Below are positions 23,386-36,093 of a stretch of DNA of 64,000 nucleotides, piece after piece. Under the pieces are notes generated by a model. The model was not told where the DNA came from. It did no database searches and saw nothing but the letters and a program-made list of their open reading frames with translations. How positions within the stretch are numbered: position 1 is the first letter of the stretch; each line of letters opens with the position of its first letter. A program made the position numbers and the translations under genes. Origin of the DNA: Posidonia oceanica (taxonomy: Eukaryota > Streptophyta > Magnoliopsida > Alismatales > Posidoniaceae); assembly GCA_037176725.1 (NCBI GenBank), contig JAZBRS010000026.1, positions 99,927,501 to 99,991,500 of the forward strand. Reading direction: 5' to 3'.

Positions 23386-24790
23386 CCCCATTTTGGCAGT
23401 TGGCTGCCGGTGGATCTCTCCGGAGGCTTGCTCGGATTATGGCATCCCAAACCTTGATCCTTGGCCTAATCCCAAACCTAGCCCAAAACCTCATCCAAGC
23501 TCTAAACCAACCTAAACCTCACCTAGACCATACTTAAGCCTATCCTAAGCCTTAACCCTAGCCTTAACCTAAGCCAAAATCCCAAAATACCCCTAAAACC
23601 ACTTTGGGATGTTAGACGCTGGTTGTGCCAGTGTCCAACGTTGGACGCTGTATTTGCTAGCGTCTTACGTTGGACGCTGCTCTGGTTAGCGTCCAATGCA
23701 TCAATCGTAGTAGCCCCTTTGGCCACCCTCTACCGCACCCAAGGCCGTCCTTTGCCAACGCCGTCACTCCCCACGGACCGCCCCACCACCTAGCTCGGAC
23801 CATGAACCGATGCCGTGCCCCAGAACTGCCCAGCCAAGCCTTAGTCACCCCTACAGTTCTCCCTCGCGCAAACGGCCGCCCATGCCGGCCTGACACCATT
23901 CTTGACTTTCACCGCCCCTGACACCTCCCACAACCTCTCACCCATGCCTCCACGATCCCACGATCTCCCCTCCACCTTGCCCTGCCACCAGAACCCCTGT
24001 GTAAGCTTGACCGACCAAAACCAACCCAACCCATCTCATTCACCACCGGCCGCACATACTAGAAAAAATTGAGAGAGCACCTGAGCCTCCCAACCACCCA
24101 GAGCAATCCAGAGAGCTCGCCATGTGTGAGAGGAACTTTCCCGAGCGTTTCCCCTACTTCCAGGCCGTCCATCTGAGCTCGCCATCTGCCACCGTCTGTC
24201 AACTACGGCTGGCCACGCATACAGCTCCTCTGGGCCACATACAGGTAGATTTTTCTCTCTCGTGCATCCCTCATCTCCTTCCTCATCGTACCAGAGCCTC
24301 ACAGCCAAGCTTCATGGCTCTCCAGCCACCCAGGTGACCGGAAAGGCCATGAACGTCAGCGGCAAGAGAGAGGAGGTGGGTGGAGCAACCTGCGTGCCCA
24401 TTTCTGGTTTTAAATATATGTCCATGATCGTTATTGCATGCTTATGCTTACTTGCTATTTAGTTTTCTATTTTGGATCGATTTGAGCATCAATTCTTGCC
24501 AGGAAGTTTCCCGACATGTTAGACGCATAACCTGGTGCGTCTAACGTTGGACGCACCCTATAGCAGCATCCAACACCTCTGTTATCTCTGGTTAGCTATT
24601 TGCCTTGCTATTGTGGTTTGGTTGATGTCATACATGATTTAATATCTTGTATGCTTTCCTTTATGCATATGGATGTCATGTTAGGAATCATGCATCAATT
24701 TTGGCTTGGTTTCCTTCTCCATGTTTTTTAAATGTTCTACCTAGGTGTAGGACGTGCGGTTCCAAGTGTCATATGTAAGACGCGGGCACC
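23386..24790 (+). repeat. P1 3' LTR, left part
   Basis: Begins at CCCCATTTTGGCAG, which resembles the L1 LTR start (ACACCCCATTTTAGCC) without its first bases. The PPT and LTR tip are therefore missing at the RT/LTR junction. Includes hairpin motifs at 23613-23697 and 24517-24572. M1 interrupts it at 24790. The open frames at 23657-24337 have no family similarity. Confidence 0.7.
24786..24790. repeat. Target-site duplication of M1, left copy (GCACC)
   Basis: GCACC immediately precedes the LTR end TGTGACCGTCC at 24791 and is repeated after the opposite LTR at 44203-44207. Confidence 0.9.
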
Positions 24791-27700
24791 TGTGACCGTC
24801 CGCAACTCGGGCCCACGGCGGGCCTCACAACGCTACCATAGCTCGTGATGAAATTGTGCCTTGAGAGAGGGAGGGAAGTCGCGGTCAGTAGTGAATCCAA
24901 GGAGAAACTCAACTCGAAAACATCGAAAAAACATGAATAAAATAAAGATAAGACAAAAGGGAGTCGCCACCTAGTCTATTATCGGGAAGACGAGGAAAAC
25001 CAAGGAAAAGCATAGAAAAGAAGCAAATGAATGCAATGCTATGCAAAAAGGATGACTCATGCCAAGGACGAGGGCAAAATGGTCATTGTGGGCCAGAGAA
25101 AGCGTAAGGACTCCTGTTACATGCGGGGAAGGTGTTAGGCACCCCTGACACGCCCGAAGAATCGGTCTTTCTTGGCTAAATGCTCGCATTTGCAGGAATT
25201 CGACAAGTGATTGCCTTTAATTGCACGTCTAAGGGACGAGGAATGCTAATGCTATGCTATGATTGCTAAAAGATATGACTGAATGCCTAAATGCCATGTA
25301 TGCTGTGATTACTTGCCCAAATGTGTGTTCTAAGTGATGTGGTGCACGAGGAAAGTAAACGTGCAACCTATGTGCTCAGCAGCGCTGCCTATGTTTCGAA
25401 CCGGGCGAACCCTGGTTCGTGAGAACTTCAAACAGTAAGCATCACTGCCCTAATGCAAATGTAGGCGATAAAACAAAACACCGATAAAACCATGCAATGC
25501 AAGTTTGACATGCAAAGGGGAAAGAAAACAAGGGCGGAAAAGCCAAGTAAAACCACGCAATGCAAGTGTGAAACAAGAAAAGGGGAAAGGAAACAAGGGC
25601 GGAAAACCCTAATCTACATGCATGAGAAAATAGGGTGCGAAAACAATGCATGCAGTGCAAGTGATAGGCAATAAGGGATATGCAATGATTTAGATGGACT
25701 TATCTTGAGGATATGAGACCTGATCTGAAATAACTTTGGTTAGAATGAAAGATCATTCAACCAGGAAGACCTGGATAGTTAGATCATGAAGATCCAACGG
25801 TCCGATTAAAAGTTATTCAAGTTTCAAGTCAGATGGCTCAAGGGCCAGGAAAAGTTGTCTAAGTGCAAATGTCCCTAAGTGTGTGCAATGCAGGGTGCCC
25901 TACATGCAATGAGGCTAAGGATGCTCAAAAGCGTGCAAGGGGACGATATGTAATGACATGGGAGTGCAATGCATGCAAAAATGCAAATGCAGGGACCTAA
26001 GTGCAATTAAGGAAAATTACAGGGGCCTACATGCAATGGCATGGAAAAATGCAATGCAACAAAGTAAATGCATGCTAAGAAGTGGATGTAATGATATGTG
26101 GATGTAATGCATGCAAAATGCAAATGCAGGGACCTAAGTGCAATTTAGGGAAAGTGTAGGGGCCTAAATGCAAAATGTCCCTATGTGTGTGCAGTGTAGG
26201 GCAAATGCATGCAAAGATGTTAATGCAGCAATGCAAGGCATGCAATGGCTAAATGCAACATTAATGACAAGATATGCATGCAATAATGCAAGAAAAAACC
26301 TAAATGCAGTTTTGAAAACATGCAGGACCTAAGTGCAGTACAAAGGAAACATGCAAACATGCAAAAGTTGGAAAATATGGACTGATATGCAATTTGTAAA
26401 AACTGTTGGACTTTTAAAACAATGCAATGTGGTTTAAAATGCAATTTAAATGGATGATTAAATGTAAACTAAACTGATATGCAATTATAACATTTTTTCG
26501 GATTTTTCTGCAATGCAATATAGTTTTAAAATGGAAATTAAATGAAATCTAAACTGCTACTGGACTAATGTCAAAATAAAACATATTTTTGGGTTTTTTT
26601 GCAATGCACTATAGTTAAAACAGAAATTTAAATAATTGATTAACAATAGATTGGACTTATATGCAATTATAACATATTTATGGGTTTTCCTACAATGCAA
26701 TAAGGTTTAAAACAGAAATTAAATAACTGATGGATGATCTAAGGACTTAAATGCAATTAAAACATATTTTTGGATTTTTTTGCAATGCAATATAATTTTA
26801 AAACATGATTTAACTGAAATCTACAATAGAATAGGATTGATATGCAAATAAAATAAAAGACAAGATGAAAATGCAATGCAATATGGTAAAATACGATATT
26901 TAAATGCTATGATAAATAAACTGAGGACTGAAATGCAATAAAATAAACTACAGAATTAAAAATGCAATGTAATAAGGTAAAAAAGGAAATTAAATGATTT
27001 CTAATATGATCTATGGACTGAAACGCAATAAAAATAAATTGCAGAAATAAAATTGCAATGTAATAAGATAAAAATTGAAATTAAATGATTTCTGATATGA
27101 TCTAAGGACTAAAACGTAATAAAAATAAACTGCAGAAATTAAATGCAATGTAATATGGTTTTAAATGCAGATTAAATGAAACTTAAACTGACTCTAGACT
27201 GGAATGCAAATAAACTAAACCTAGGGACCTAAATGCAATGCATGAATTAAACTAAAAAATCAAAATCTAACTTAAGTGCTATAGTGGGAACAATGTTCCC
27301 CGACTCTTCCAGCGAAGCTGCAATTGACCAGTGGGTGGAGGCGGCTCTACGGGTGGCGACGGAGCATGGGCGAAGCTTGGCTGTGCTGGCAAAGGTCCGA
27401 CGATGGTCTGGGACAGTTCAAAGGGTCGGCGATGCTCCAGAGCACGGCGGGCGTGGCGGAGCTGCAGATCGGCACGGAGGAAGAGGGCATTGTAGCGGTA
27501 GAGCTCGAAAAGCACGCAGAAGCCCTAAACATTCATCTAGCTATCTAGGAAGCAAGAGGGGACTAAAACTAAACTAGAAGTGAGGTCAGTTACCTGTGGG
27601 AGCGGCTGGAGCGTGCTGCTGACCTCGATTGGGTCAGGCAGTCCGGCGGAGGGTCGCAACGGCACTACGGCGAGCTGCGACTGCTAGGGAAGGTCGGCGC

Positions 27701-29246
27701 ACGTTGCTGGAGGTCCGGCGGAGGTGCGGAGCCATCCAGAAGTTGGTTCTGCTCACTCTGAACCCAATTTGGAATTTTGGGTGCACTGTGGCTTTCTGGG
27801 CTCTCTTCGGCAATGTGGCTCCCTCTGGGCTCCTGGAACCTCTCTCCGGGTTGGTGGAGGGCTGAGGAAGATGGTGGAGTGGTCGGTGGGAGCTTTTGGG
27901 TTGTGTTTGCAGTGAAGAGGTTTTTTGGGTCTTCTGGGCTATGGGTGTTTTTGGGTTCACTATGGGTTCTGTGGAGTTGCAGGGGTGCGTCAGGGTCTGC
28001 AGGAGTTAGGTGGGTTCTGGAGGAGTTGGTCCAGGCTGCTGAATTGTGGAAGAGAGGTTCTGTGTGTAATGGGAGTGTCGTGGTGTTTTTGGGTTCTCTG
28101 TGTAATGGGAGTGCTGTGTGGGCTTGTGAATCTTCTGGGGTGTGTGGGTAGGAATTCTGGATTGGTCTCTGTCTTCCAAATCTGTCTAACCCCCCCGTGG
28201 GTGTATGAGTTGCTATGGTAGTTGAGGGTGGTCGTGGGAAGCTGGCAGGGCATGGTGGAGGCAGGCCATGGTGGTGGCAGGCCAAGGGGTGATGGAGGTC
28301 GGCACGGGTCATGGCAGGCATGGTGGAGGTTTGAAAGTGGTGGGAAAAATGGAGGGGGAAGGCCTACTGGTGGGGTAGTGAGGAGAGCAGAAGAAGAGGA
28401 AGAAAAGAAGAAGAGGAAGAAGGAGGGGTCGCTTGGGCTGGGCTGTGAGGTGTAAAGAAAAAAAAGAAAGAAACAAGGAAATGAGGAGGAGATGGGCTGG
28501 GCCTGGAGTGGAGAGGAAAAAAAGAAAGGAAAAAAGAGGAAAGGAGGAGGTGGGCTGGGCTGTGAGGTGTAAAAGGAAAAAAAGAGAAAATAGGAGAAGA
28601 AGAAGAAGAAAAGGGGAGAGGAAAAGAAAGGAAGGAAAAAAGGTGGCTTGGGATTAGATTTTGGTGGTCTTGGACATTGGGTTTTGGGAATAGGTTGCTA
28701 GGGTTTAGCTAGGGTTTAATCTAGGTTTAGTGAGTGATTTGCTTAGGGTTTTCTAGGGTTTTAATGTGGGTTTAAATGAGGGGCTTGGAAGTTGTGGGCT
28801 TAAACTTTGGTTTTGGGAATAGGTCCTAACCTAGGGTTTAGTGGGTGGTTTAAAATTGTGGGTTTAAGTGTGGTTGAGAATTGTGTGTTTTAACGTAAGG
28901 TTTAGGTGGGTTTTGTGTTTGGTTTGAATCCTAGGGTTTAGGGTTTAGATTTTGCTAAGTTTTGTGAGAGTTTAGTGAGAAGTGTGAAGTCCTAGGTTTT
29001 TTCTAGGGTTTTAAATGTGGATTTCCTAGATTTTTCTAGGGTTTTCGGTTTAGGTTTTTACCTAGGTTTTCTAGGGTTTGACCTAGGGTTTAACCTATGG
29101 TTTTGTGTGTGTAAACCTATGGTTTCTAGGGTTTTGGTTTCAAGTTTTCTAGGTTTTTAATTTTCTGGTTTTTTTGTGTGGGGTTTTCTAGGTCATATCA
29201 CCCGAGAGAGCCATTAGCACAAAATCGAAAAAATGGGGTGTCAACA
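24791..29246 (-). repeat. 3' LTR of M1 (4.5 kb)
   Basis: In element orientation it begins TGTTGACACCCCATTT (at 29246) and ends GGACGGTCACA (at 24791). It contains the conserved block (25081-25177), internal PBS core GGAGTCGCCA (24960-24969), a long region of ATGCAATGCAA-type sequence (25240-27250), a purine-rich tract (28380-28650) and TAGGGTTT telomere-type repeats (28680-29150). The frames at 27279-28321 and 28222-28657 have no family similarity. Confidence 0.9.
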
Positions 29247-29313
29247 GATGCCCCTCCCTGAGCTAGGTCAAGGGAAACCGAGGCCGTTGCTTAGGATTGA
29301 CAAGACACCCCAT
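29233..29313 (-). repeat. Inverted repeat enclosing the M1 PPT
   Basis: ATGGGGTGTC (29233-29242, inside the LTR end) pairs exactly with GACACCCCAT (29304-29313, internal region). The PPT lies in the loop. Confidence 0.8.
29247..29263 (-). promoter_or_regulatory. Polypurine tract of M1
   Basis: In element orientation GCTCAGGGAGGGGCATC ends exactly at the 3' LTR start TGTTGACACC. The core is the same as in L1 and B. Confidence 0.88.
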
Positions 29314-29499
29314 CTGACGATGACGAGAGCCAGATGCTATTGGCGTGAGTCACTTATCCGGTGGATACACCGAAAGTCATGACTCGTTGCCGCAATGCGA
29401 GTGCAAATGCAAATGCAAAATGCAGATGCAATGCAATGAGATGTGGTGTTGGGCGACAAGTTGGCAGCTAATCCAAACTTACGCAAAAAAGGACACCAC

Positions 29500-30225
29500 A
29501 AGACTAACGTGCTTGCCGTCTGGGTAGTTAGGACTACCAGCCCGAAAAAGAACTCCAGACAAGACTATCGTGCTTGCCGCCCGCAACGCTAGACATTTTA
29601 GCGGATGTCATCCAGGTAGTTAGAGCTGCCAGCCCAGAGGAGATGAGGGCATGATACCAAAGGCAGTGAAAAAAGATGCCCCTGGTATCAGACAGATGAT
29701 ATTAGGGGCGGCTACAAAGCTCCTGGCATCGAGAATGGATGCTAGACAGTTGACGGGTGTCATCTGGGCAGTTAGCGCTGCCAGCCTGAAAAGAAAGGGC
29801 TAGACAGTATGACAAGTGTCAACCGAGCAGTTAGGGCTGCCAACCCGAAAAGAAAGGTCTAGACAGTATGACGGGTGTCAACCGAGCGGTTAGGGCTGCC
29901 AGCCCGAAAAGAAAGGGCTAGACAGTATGACGGGTGTCAACCAAGCAGCTAGGCTGCCAGTCCAAAAAGAAAGGGCTAGACAGTATGACGGGTGTCAACC
30001 GAGCAGTTAGGGCTGCCAGCCCGAAAAGAAAGGGGGGTGATACCACAAGGCGGCAAAAAAGATGCCCCTGGTGTCAAGGATGATACCAGGGGACAACCTA
30101 AGTGCTCGTGGCATCGAAAAAATGAAGGATATGGACAAAATTGACGCATTTGTCAAGCGAGTAGTTAGGGGGTACCAGCCTAGAGGAGAAAAAGCAAACT
30201 TAAGGGCAGAATGGCGAGTTCGTCA
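29500..30225 (-). repeat. Hairpin tandem repeats of M1
   Basis: Units of ~60 bp such as GGGCTAGACAGTATGACGGG followed by TGTCAACCGAGCAGTTAGGG. Stems include GGTAG (29523-29527) with CTACC (29534-29538), GGCAG (29767-29771) with CTGCC (29778-29782), and GACAAA (30134-30139) with TTTGTC (30149-30154). Two copies of the gamma stem module (29652-29708 and 30038-30092) are embedded. Confidence 0.82.
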
Positions 30226-30240
30226 ACCGAGAAGCAAGTC

Positions 30241-31420
30241 GGTGACAAAAACATGGAACAGGAAGGCCAGTTTGTCAATCGAAATGCATATCGTAGACAA
30301 AACGCGGAGTAGGATAGCGATTTGTCAACTGAGATGCATGTGGGTAACAAAACGCAGGATAGGATAGCGATTTGTCAACCGAGACGCATGTCAGAGACAA
30401 AATGCAGAGCAGGATAGCGATTTGTCAAACGAGACGCCTGTCGGTAACAAAACATTGGGCAGGATAGCGATTTGTCAACCGAGATGCATGTCGGGGACAA
30501 AACGCAGAGCTGGATAGCGATTTGTCAACTGAGACGCATGTCGGTAGCAAAACGCAAAGTAGGATAGCGATTTGTCAACCGAGACGCATGTTGGTAACAA
30601 AACGCGGAGCAGGATAGCCATTTGTCAACTGAGACGCATGTCGGTAACAAAACGTAGACCAGGATAGTGATTTGTCAATCGAGATGCATGTCAGTAACAA
30701 AACGCGGAGTAGGATAGCGATTTGTCAACCGAGACGCATGTCGGTAACAAAACGTGGAGCTGGATAGCGATTTGTCAACCGAGACGCATGTCGGTAACAA
30801 AACGCGGAGCAGGATAGCGATTTGTCAACCGAGACGCATGTTGGTAACAAAACGTGGAGCTGGATAGTGATTTGTCAACCGAGACGCATGTTGGTAACAA
30901 AACAAGGAGCTGGAAAGTGATTTGTCAACCGAGAAGCATGTCGGTGACAGAACGCAGAGTAGGATAGCGATTTGTCAATCGAGATGCATGTCGGTAACAA
31001 AATGCAGAGCAGGATAGCAATTTGTCAACCGAGACACATGTCGGTAACAAAACGTGGAGCAGGATAGCGATTTGTCAACCAAGACGCATGTCAGTAACAA
31101 AATGCGGAGCAGGATAGCGGTTTGTCAACTAAGACACATGTCGGTAACAAAACGCGGAGCAGGATAGCGATTTGTCAACCAAGACGCATGTCGGTAACAA
31201 AACACGGAGCAGGATAGCGATTTGTCAATCGAGACACATATCAAAGACAAAATGCAGATGAGGATAGCGATTTGTCAATCGAGACGAATATCGGTAACAA
31301 AACGCAGAGTAGGATAGCAATTTGTCAACCAAGATGCATATCGGAGACAAAACGTGGAGCAGGATAGCGATTTGTCAACCGAGACGCATGTCGGTAACAA
31401 AACACGGAGCAGGAGAGCGT
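30241..31420 (-). repeat. 50-bp tandem array of M1
   Basis: About 23 copies of a 50-bp unit with TTTGTCAACC, GAGACGCATG, TCGGTAACAA, AACGCGGAGC and AGGATAGCGA as successive ten-base steps. Units differ by a few substitutions and keep exact 50-bp spacing. ACAAA and TTTGT in each unit can pair across about 19 bases, and GAC/GTC flank GCAT. Translations through it are repetitive and stop often, so it is not coding. Confidence 0.9.
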
Positions 31421-32982
31421 GTCGATATCAAACGACAAACGAGATGCCCCTAGTATTGAGACGCAGAAGGGTTCGCTTTGCAGGCGAACACGACAAAGGG
31501 AGATGCAAAAGCAAGGGTGGCAAGCTGGCTAGTTTAGCCGAAAGAAAGTTTTCCGAGGAGGCTGGTCTGCAGGTGCTCCTGGACCGTTGCTTCTGAATGC
31601 TAGTTGAGGCACTAGATGGTGCCTATTTGCTGATATTCGCCTCTGAGGGCAAGATTGCTTGTTGCTAACTGCAGAGAGAGTGCTGTCACTGATTGTCAAT
31701 GCTTGTTGTCCATGCATGGTGTCCACACTTGACGCTTGTGGGACATGGAATGTCTATAGTGCCGCTCTGGGCTCGCAGTTCTGTACTAGATCTGTGCGTT
31801 GATAGAAGCTGTCGGATTCGCACTGTAGGCCGTGGCAGGCATGTTCTGAATGTGCTTTGATATGTGTGCCCTGACCAGGAAGCAACTGACATGCCCCTGG
31901 CTGGAAGAAGTTGGAGTCGATCCTACGACGTTATGCATATGAAGCATGTAAGATAGTGTTCAAGCAAGATGATTGATTATGGGGTGATTTTTATTTATCT
32001 GCCCTCAGTTATGCTGGAAAGCATTCATGCCTGTGGGAAAGGAGGAGGAAATCCTCGACTCAATTGACCCTACCAGGACTCACAAGCTGTTGGTGGCTCT
32101 CCTTGGTGGGTGGTGACACTCAAGCTCTCAGTGGGTGATGATTCGGGCTACGTGCCAAACTCCTTTGGGCCCTACACTTGCTCTTTTGAGATTTTCTTCT
32201 TTTCTACTCTCTCATGGATGCTTGGGTTTGCTCTATCCCTGACTTGGAGGTAAATAGAAGCCTAGTCCGGACTGGAGGCTTTTGCTGCAGGAAGGGGTGG
32301 CTAGTCCCTTTGGAGGTGTGGGTTGCCCAGGCACATGCTCCAACTCCTCTCCAAGGTTTGGTGAGGATGGAGCTAAATCTGCACGTCCCTCTCTTAGGCT
32401 GACTTCTGTCTTCGCCTTCTGTCTACATGCTTTCTTTTATGCCCATGCGAATTTGCATTTTCTTTTTCAGGCTCACTCTCTCAGTCGCCCTAACATTTTC
32501 TTCTCCCTCTGGGAGGTGCAGGCCCCACACGGAGTTTGGCACTTCGTCCTACTCTTAGATGGGTGGTGGCTCTCTCACTGGCTTGGTTGTCTAGGTAGAG
32601 ATAGATGAGAAGGGATGACTCTCTCCTTCCAGCAGGCTCACTTTTCCGATTTCCTCATCAGGCTAGTGATTGGCATGCAAGATGTTTTTTGCTTTTAGTT
32701 TTCTGATTTTTTGTGTTTGCTTTTCGATTTTTTGTGTTTTTTGGTTTTTTGAAAGGAAAGCAATAAGAAAGCAGGTAGAAAGGATATAGCTGCGGTCCCC
32801 ATTGTTTGCTGCTTGCTGTTGTTGATTGCTCTGGCAGTGCTGCTATGGTTGTTGAGATTGCTACTGCCAATGCTGCTGTTGATCCAAGCCTTCGTTAGGA
32901 TCCAGGGTTTTGCGCATGCAGACTCAGGTCGGTGCTCGGCAGACAGGCGAACTCTCTAAGCCGGGCCCCCCTGTGAACAAGG
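31421..32982 (-). other. M1 post-gag non-coding region
   Basis: No gene is supported. The part at 32080-32660 matches blocks in N (45460-45800), B (62640-63410) and G1 (6430-6500), including CTTCTGTCTTCGCCTTCTGT and GGTGGCTCTCTCACTGG. This places the gag-only element as a pol-deleted relative of N/B-type elements. Confidence 0.6.
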
Positions 32983-33171
32983 CTAGGAAAAAGCTAAAGT
33001 AGAGATCAAATCGATGAGATCAGAGCGATCCATCGAGGAAGAGCTGGAATCAGCGAGGAGGGGAGTAAGAAGATAGACCCTTGAGGTCCCAGGATCCTCG
33101 GAGCTTGCATGCTCAAGCGAGGAAAGGCTAGCTATGCTAGGGTGTGTAGGTGCAGATGTGTGTGTAGCCTC

Positions 33172-35225
33172 CTATGGATTGACAACAAGGGTTCCGTTGT
33201 CAATCAGGTTCTGAACGACATCCCGAAGAGTGTGGCAATTATCCGTTGAATGCCCCACAGCTCGATGGTAATCGCAGTGCTTGCTCGCATCGTACCACCA
33301 TGGAAGAGGGTTTGGTGGCAGGCGAGTTTCCGGGAGCCTCAGAAGTGACACAACCTGAGGAAAGACGGTGCTTAGCGGTTCACCAAGTGGGGTGAAGTTG
33401 CTCTCCTTGTGGCGGCCTCGTCTCTGCTTAGGCTGTTGTCCTTGCTGAGTTGGTGCGATGTGATGCACCGGCTCAACGGTGGCAATGTGTCTAGTGTGTG
33501 GAAAACTAGGAGTGGATGCAAACTGAGGTGAACCGGGCTAGTTCTCAGCAGGGGAAAGCTCTGCAGGAGAGTCGATGCAAGTGACGGTCGGCTTCTTGTG
33601 GTAGCGGGCGTCGGAGTTGTTGTTGCCTTTGTTGTTGTTGCTGCTGGTGGCGGTAGCCTGCTTCTCGTATTCAGTGAGTGCGGGAAAGTCTCCACTCCGT
33701 AGCGATTTCACCATGTGAGCGCCAGCCCGGATCAGCAATGCAAAACTAAGGGCAGGCTGGTTACTAAGTAGTCCCCCAGTCATTGGTTGTGCTCCCCTGA
33801 TGATGATCTCAATAGACTCCTCCTCTAAGGGTTTATCTTTAACCTGGGAGGCCAAGGTACGCCAGCGACCGACATACTCCCTGAATGATTCGTGGGGTTT
33901 CTGCTTAAGAGCGACAAGATCCAATGCTTAGGGATCAAGTCAAGGTTGAAGGAATATTATTCCATGAACACCTAGGAAAGGTCTCTCCAAATCTTGACGG
34001 TAGCCATGTCAAGTGATACGAACCACTTAAGAGTAGGGCCCGTCAAACTTTTCTGGAACAAGCGAATCAGCAACCTATCATCATGTTGGAGCTGGACGAG
34101 GTCGCTGTAGTACACCTTCAAGTGTACGATTAGGCAGCCTCTACCATTGTATTTTTCTAATTCCGAGATTTTGAATTTCGGTGGGAGTGTCACCTTTGGA
34201 AAGTAGTAGAGGTCCCAGAATTGGTAAGACTGGCGGTCCTGGCCTTGCACTTGACGAAGTGCTCTCTCTAGATCACCCATCCTAGTAAGGAAGGCGTCTG
34301 AGGTTGTTGTAGTTGAGACTGGTGCAGCTAAGGTAGGTGCTGTGTATGCTATGTGGGTCACGCGAAAGCGCTCCTCCGGATCCATCGTCACACCACCTGG
34401 TATTGTAGCATGAGGGCCAGCATACCCGTGCGAGGGTGTAAAGTGTGGTGATATGTATGCGGGAGCCCGAATATTCTGATGCAAAGGGGGTGAGTAAAAG
34501 GCATGCTGTGCAGTGTATTGTGTAGTGTATGGAGGCTGTAGCTACTACACCGGCACGATACTGGGCAACGGACTTAGGAATTGCTGTGCTCTTGCCAATT
34601 CGGGGAATTGGCCGCCAGGTGATGGAGTTGCATGCTGTGCAAAGTGCTGTGTAAGTGCAGGAGGCCGAGAAGGTGCCCCCATCGCCGAAGCTGTGAGGAG
34701 CTGGGGCGGTGAAAAGGGTGGAAGTGCAGTGTGGTGAGCCTGCAAAACTACAAAGGGCTACACCAGAACCTCAGGGGTCAGAGGATGAGAAAAAGAAGGA
34801 GCAGGACCAAAAGAAAAGGCCATGCCTTGCAACCCCTGGGACATAGCCCACAGATGTTGTGCACGCATGGCAGAGGACTCGTCGACTGACGAGCTAGGAC
34901 GTAAAGGTACGAGAGAAAAGGAGCCTAGGGGGACAGACCCTACAATAGAAGTAGCCACAGTCGACTGAATTCCTGAAATAGGAAAGCCCAAAGAAGGGAC
35001 AAAAAGAGCGGTATCCAGAGCCCAAGTGGCAGTCACCGCGACAAAATCAGTGACGGGCTCCAGACCGGCTAGGACCTATGGTTCCCCCGTGGAATGCAAA
35101 GGATCGTCATGCAACCAGCAATGGAATGCATGGCAAGAAGGGGAAGCTACAGCAGTAGGAGGGACCGAAGTCGAAAACTCCTCTAGTGCAACAGAAGTAA
35201 GAGGCCCTCTAGCACGCTGGGCCAT
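33172..35225 (-). pseudogene. gag: gag pseudogene of M1
   Basis: Starts at ATG 35225-35223 (MAQRARGPLTSVALEEF), homologous to G1 gag. Order: Pro/Ala-rich N-terminus, DRQSYQFWDLYYFPKVTLPP (near 34235), LLIRLFQKSLTGPTLKWF, SFREYVGRWRTLASQVKDKP (near 33880), then the CX2HX4HX4C knuckle CDYHRAVGHSTDNC (near 33260) and HTLRDVVQNLID. A frameshift between 33972 and 33924 and in-frame stops (near 35078, 34757-34746, 34560 and 33972) inactivate it. The frame ends at TAG 33174-33172, but a similar downstream frame continues to 32983 in both M1 and G1. Length (~680 codons) is large for gag because of the N-terminal extension. Confidence 0.87.
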
Positions 35226-36088
35226 AGCTGATCGCAAGCAGGCAAGGACAGGGCTGCGGCGAAAATACAGCTCAGAGTCCTAAGGCGAACTATCGTTGAA
35301 GATGACGAAAAGCCCAGAAAGAGAGTGGGACCATGGGGAGCTGCTCGGGACAGAGACGCTCGAGTTCCGGTTGAGGACCTCGCACCTGCTTGAGGACAGG
35401 CAAAGCAAATCAGGTTAGCACCTAGACAAAATGCAAATGTTTAATTGGTGGTGTGGATGCATTCAGGCAAATGGTATGCTTTCTAGCATGCTCTCTCTCT
35501 CACCAATCTAATGTGTCCTAGTAGGTTGTCTACTTCAGACTCACAAGTGTTCGGGTCACCGACTCGGTCAGAAAGTAAGGCTCCCGTCTAGACCCTGGCC
35601 TAGAGCTCAGGTATAATGGGTGGCACAGCAGTGGCCTTGACCCATCCGAGGCATGGGTTGTACCCTCTAGTAGCACCAACACGACCCCTAACAAGGGGGG
35701 ACAGACCGATCGACTCACCCTGTGCCAAAGCAGCTGAACAAGAGACCGGGACTGTCCCTCTCAGACTGATAGGTAGACTCAGATGAGAAGATGCATGCCC
35801 TATATGATGATTCATGCAAAATGATTAAAGTTTTTTAATCTTGCACGTTTTATTAACCCAAGGGGGTGAAGGTGTGCTGGCGTCTCTAGTTGATCCTAGA
35901 TTTGACTTTTACATGCTGTTTTTAATTGCCAAGGGGGAGGGAGCAACTAGTCTCTAGTTGTCCATAAGCCTAGAGCAAAAGGGGAAGAAAACACCCAAAC
36001 ATGGCAAGCAAACAACATACAATCACTACAAAAAGCATGGGCATGGCATGTGCATGTGTATGTGGACATGATAGTGGAAAAAGAAATA
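35226..36088 (-). other. M1 leader, gag-proximal part
   Basis: Non-coding; aligns by eye with the G1 leader. Interrupted at 36093 by S1. Confidence 0.6.
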
Positions 36089-36093
36089 CTAAG
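36089..36093. repeat. Target-site duplication of S1, left copy (CTAAG)
   Basis: CTAAG precedes TGTAGCGATC at 36094 and recurs directly after the other LTR end at 41849-41853. Confidence 0.9.

Noticed and set aside
27279..28321. Pro/His-rich ORFs
   Set aside because: They lie in the M1 3' LTR and are repeated in the 5' LTR (42693-43328). No family similarity; GC-rich LTR sequence.
32282..32608. Antisense ORF in the M1 post-gag region
   Set aside because: The DNA block is shared with N and B, but the reading frame is not kept in those copies by eye.
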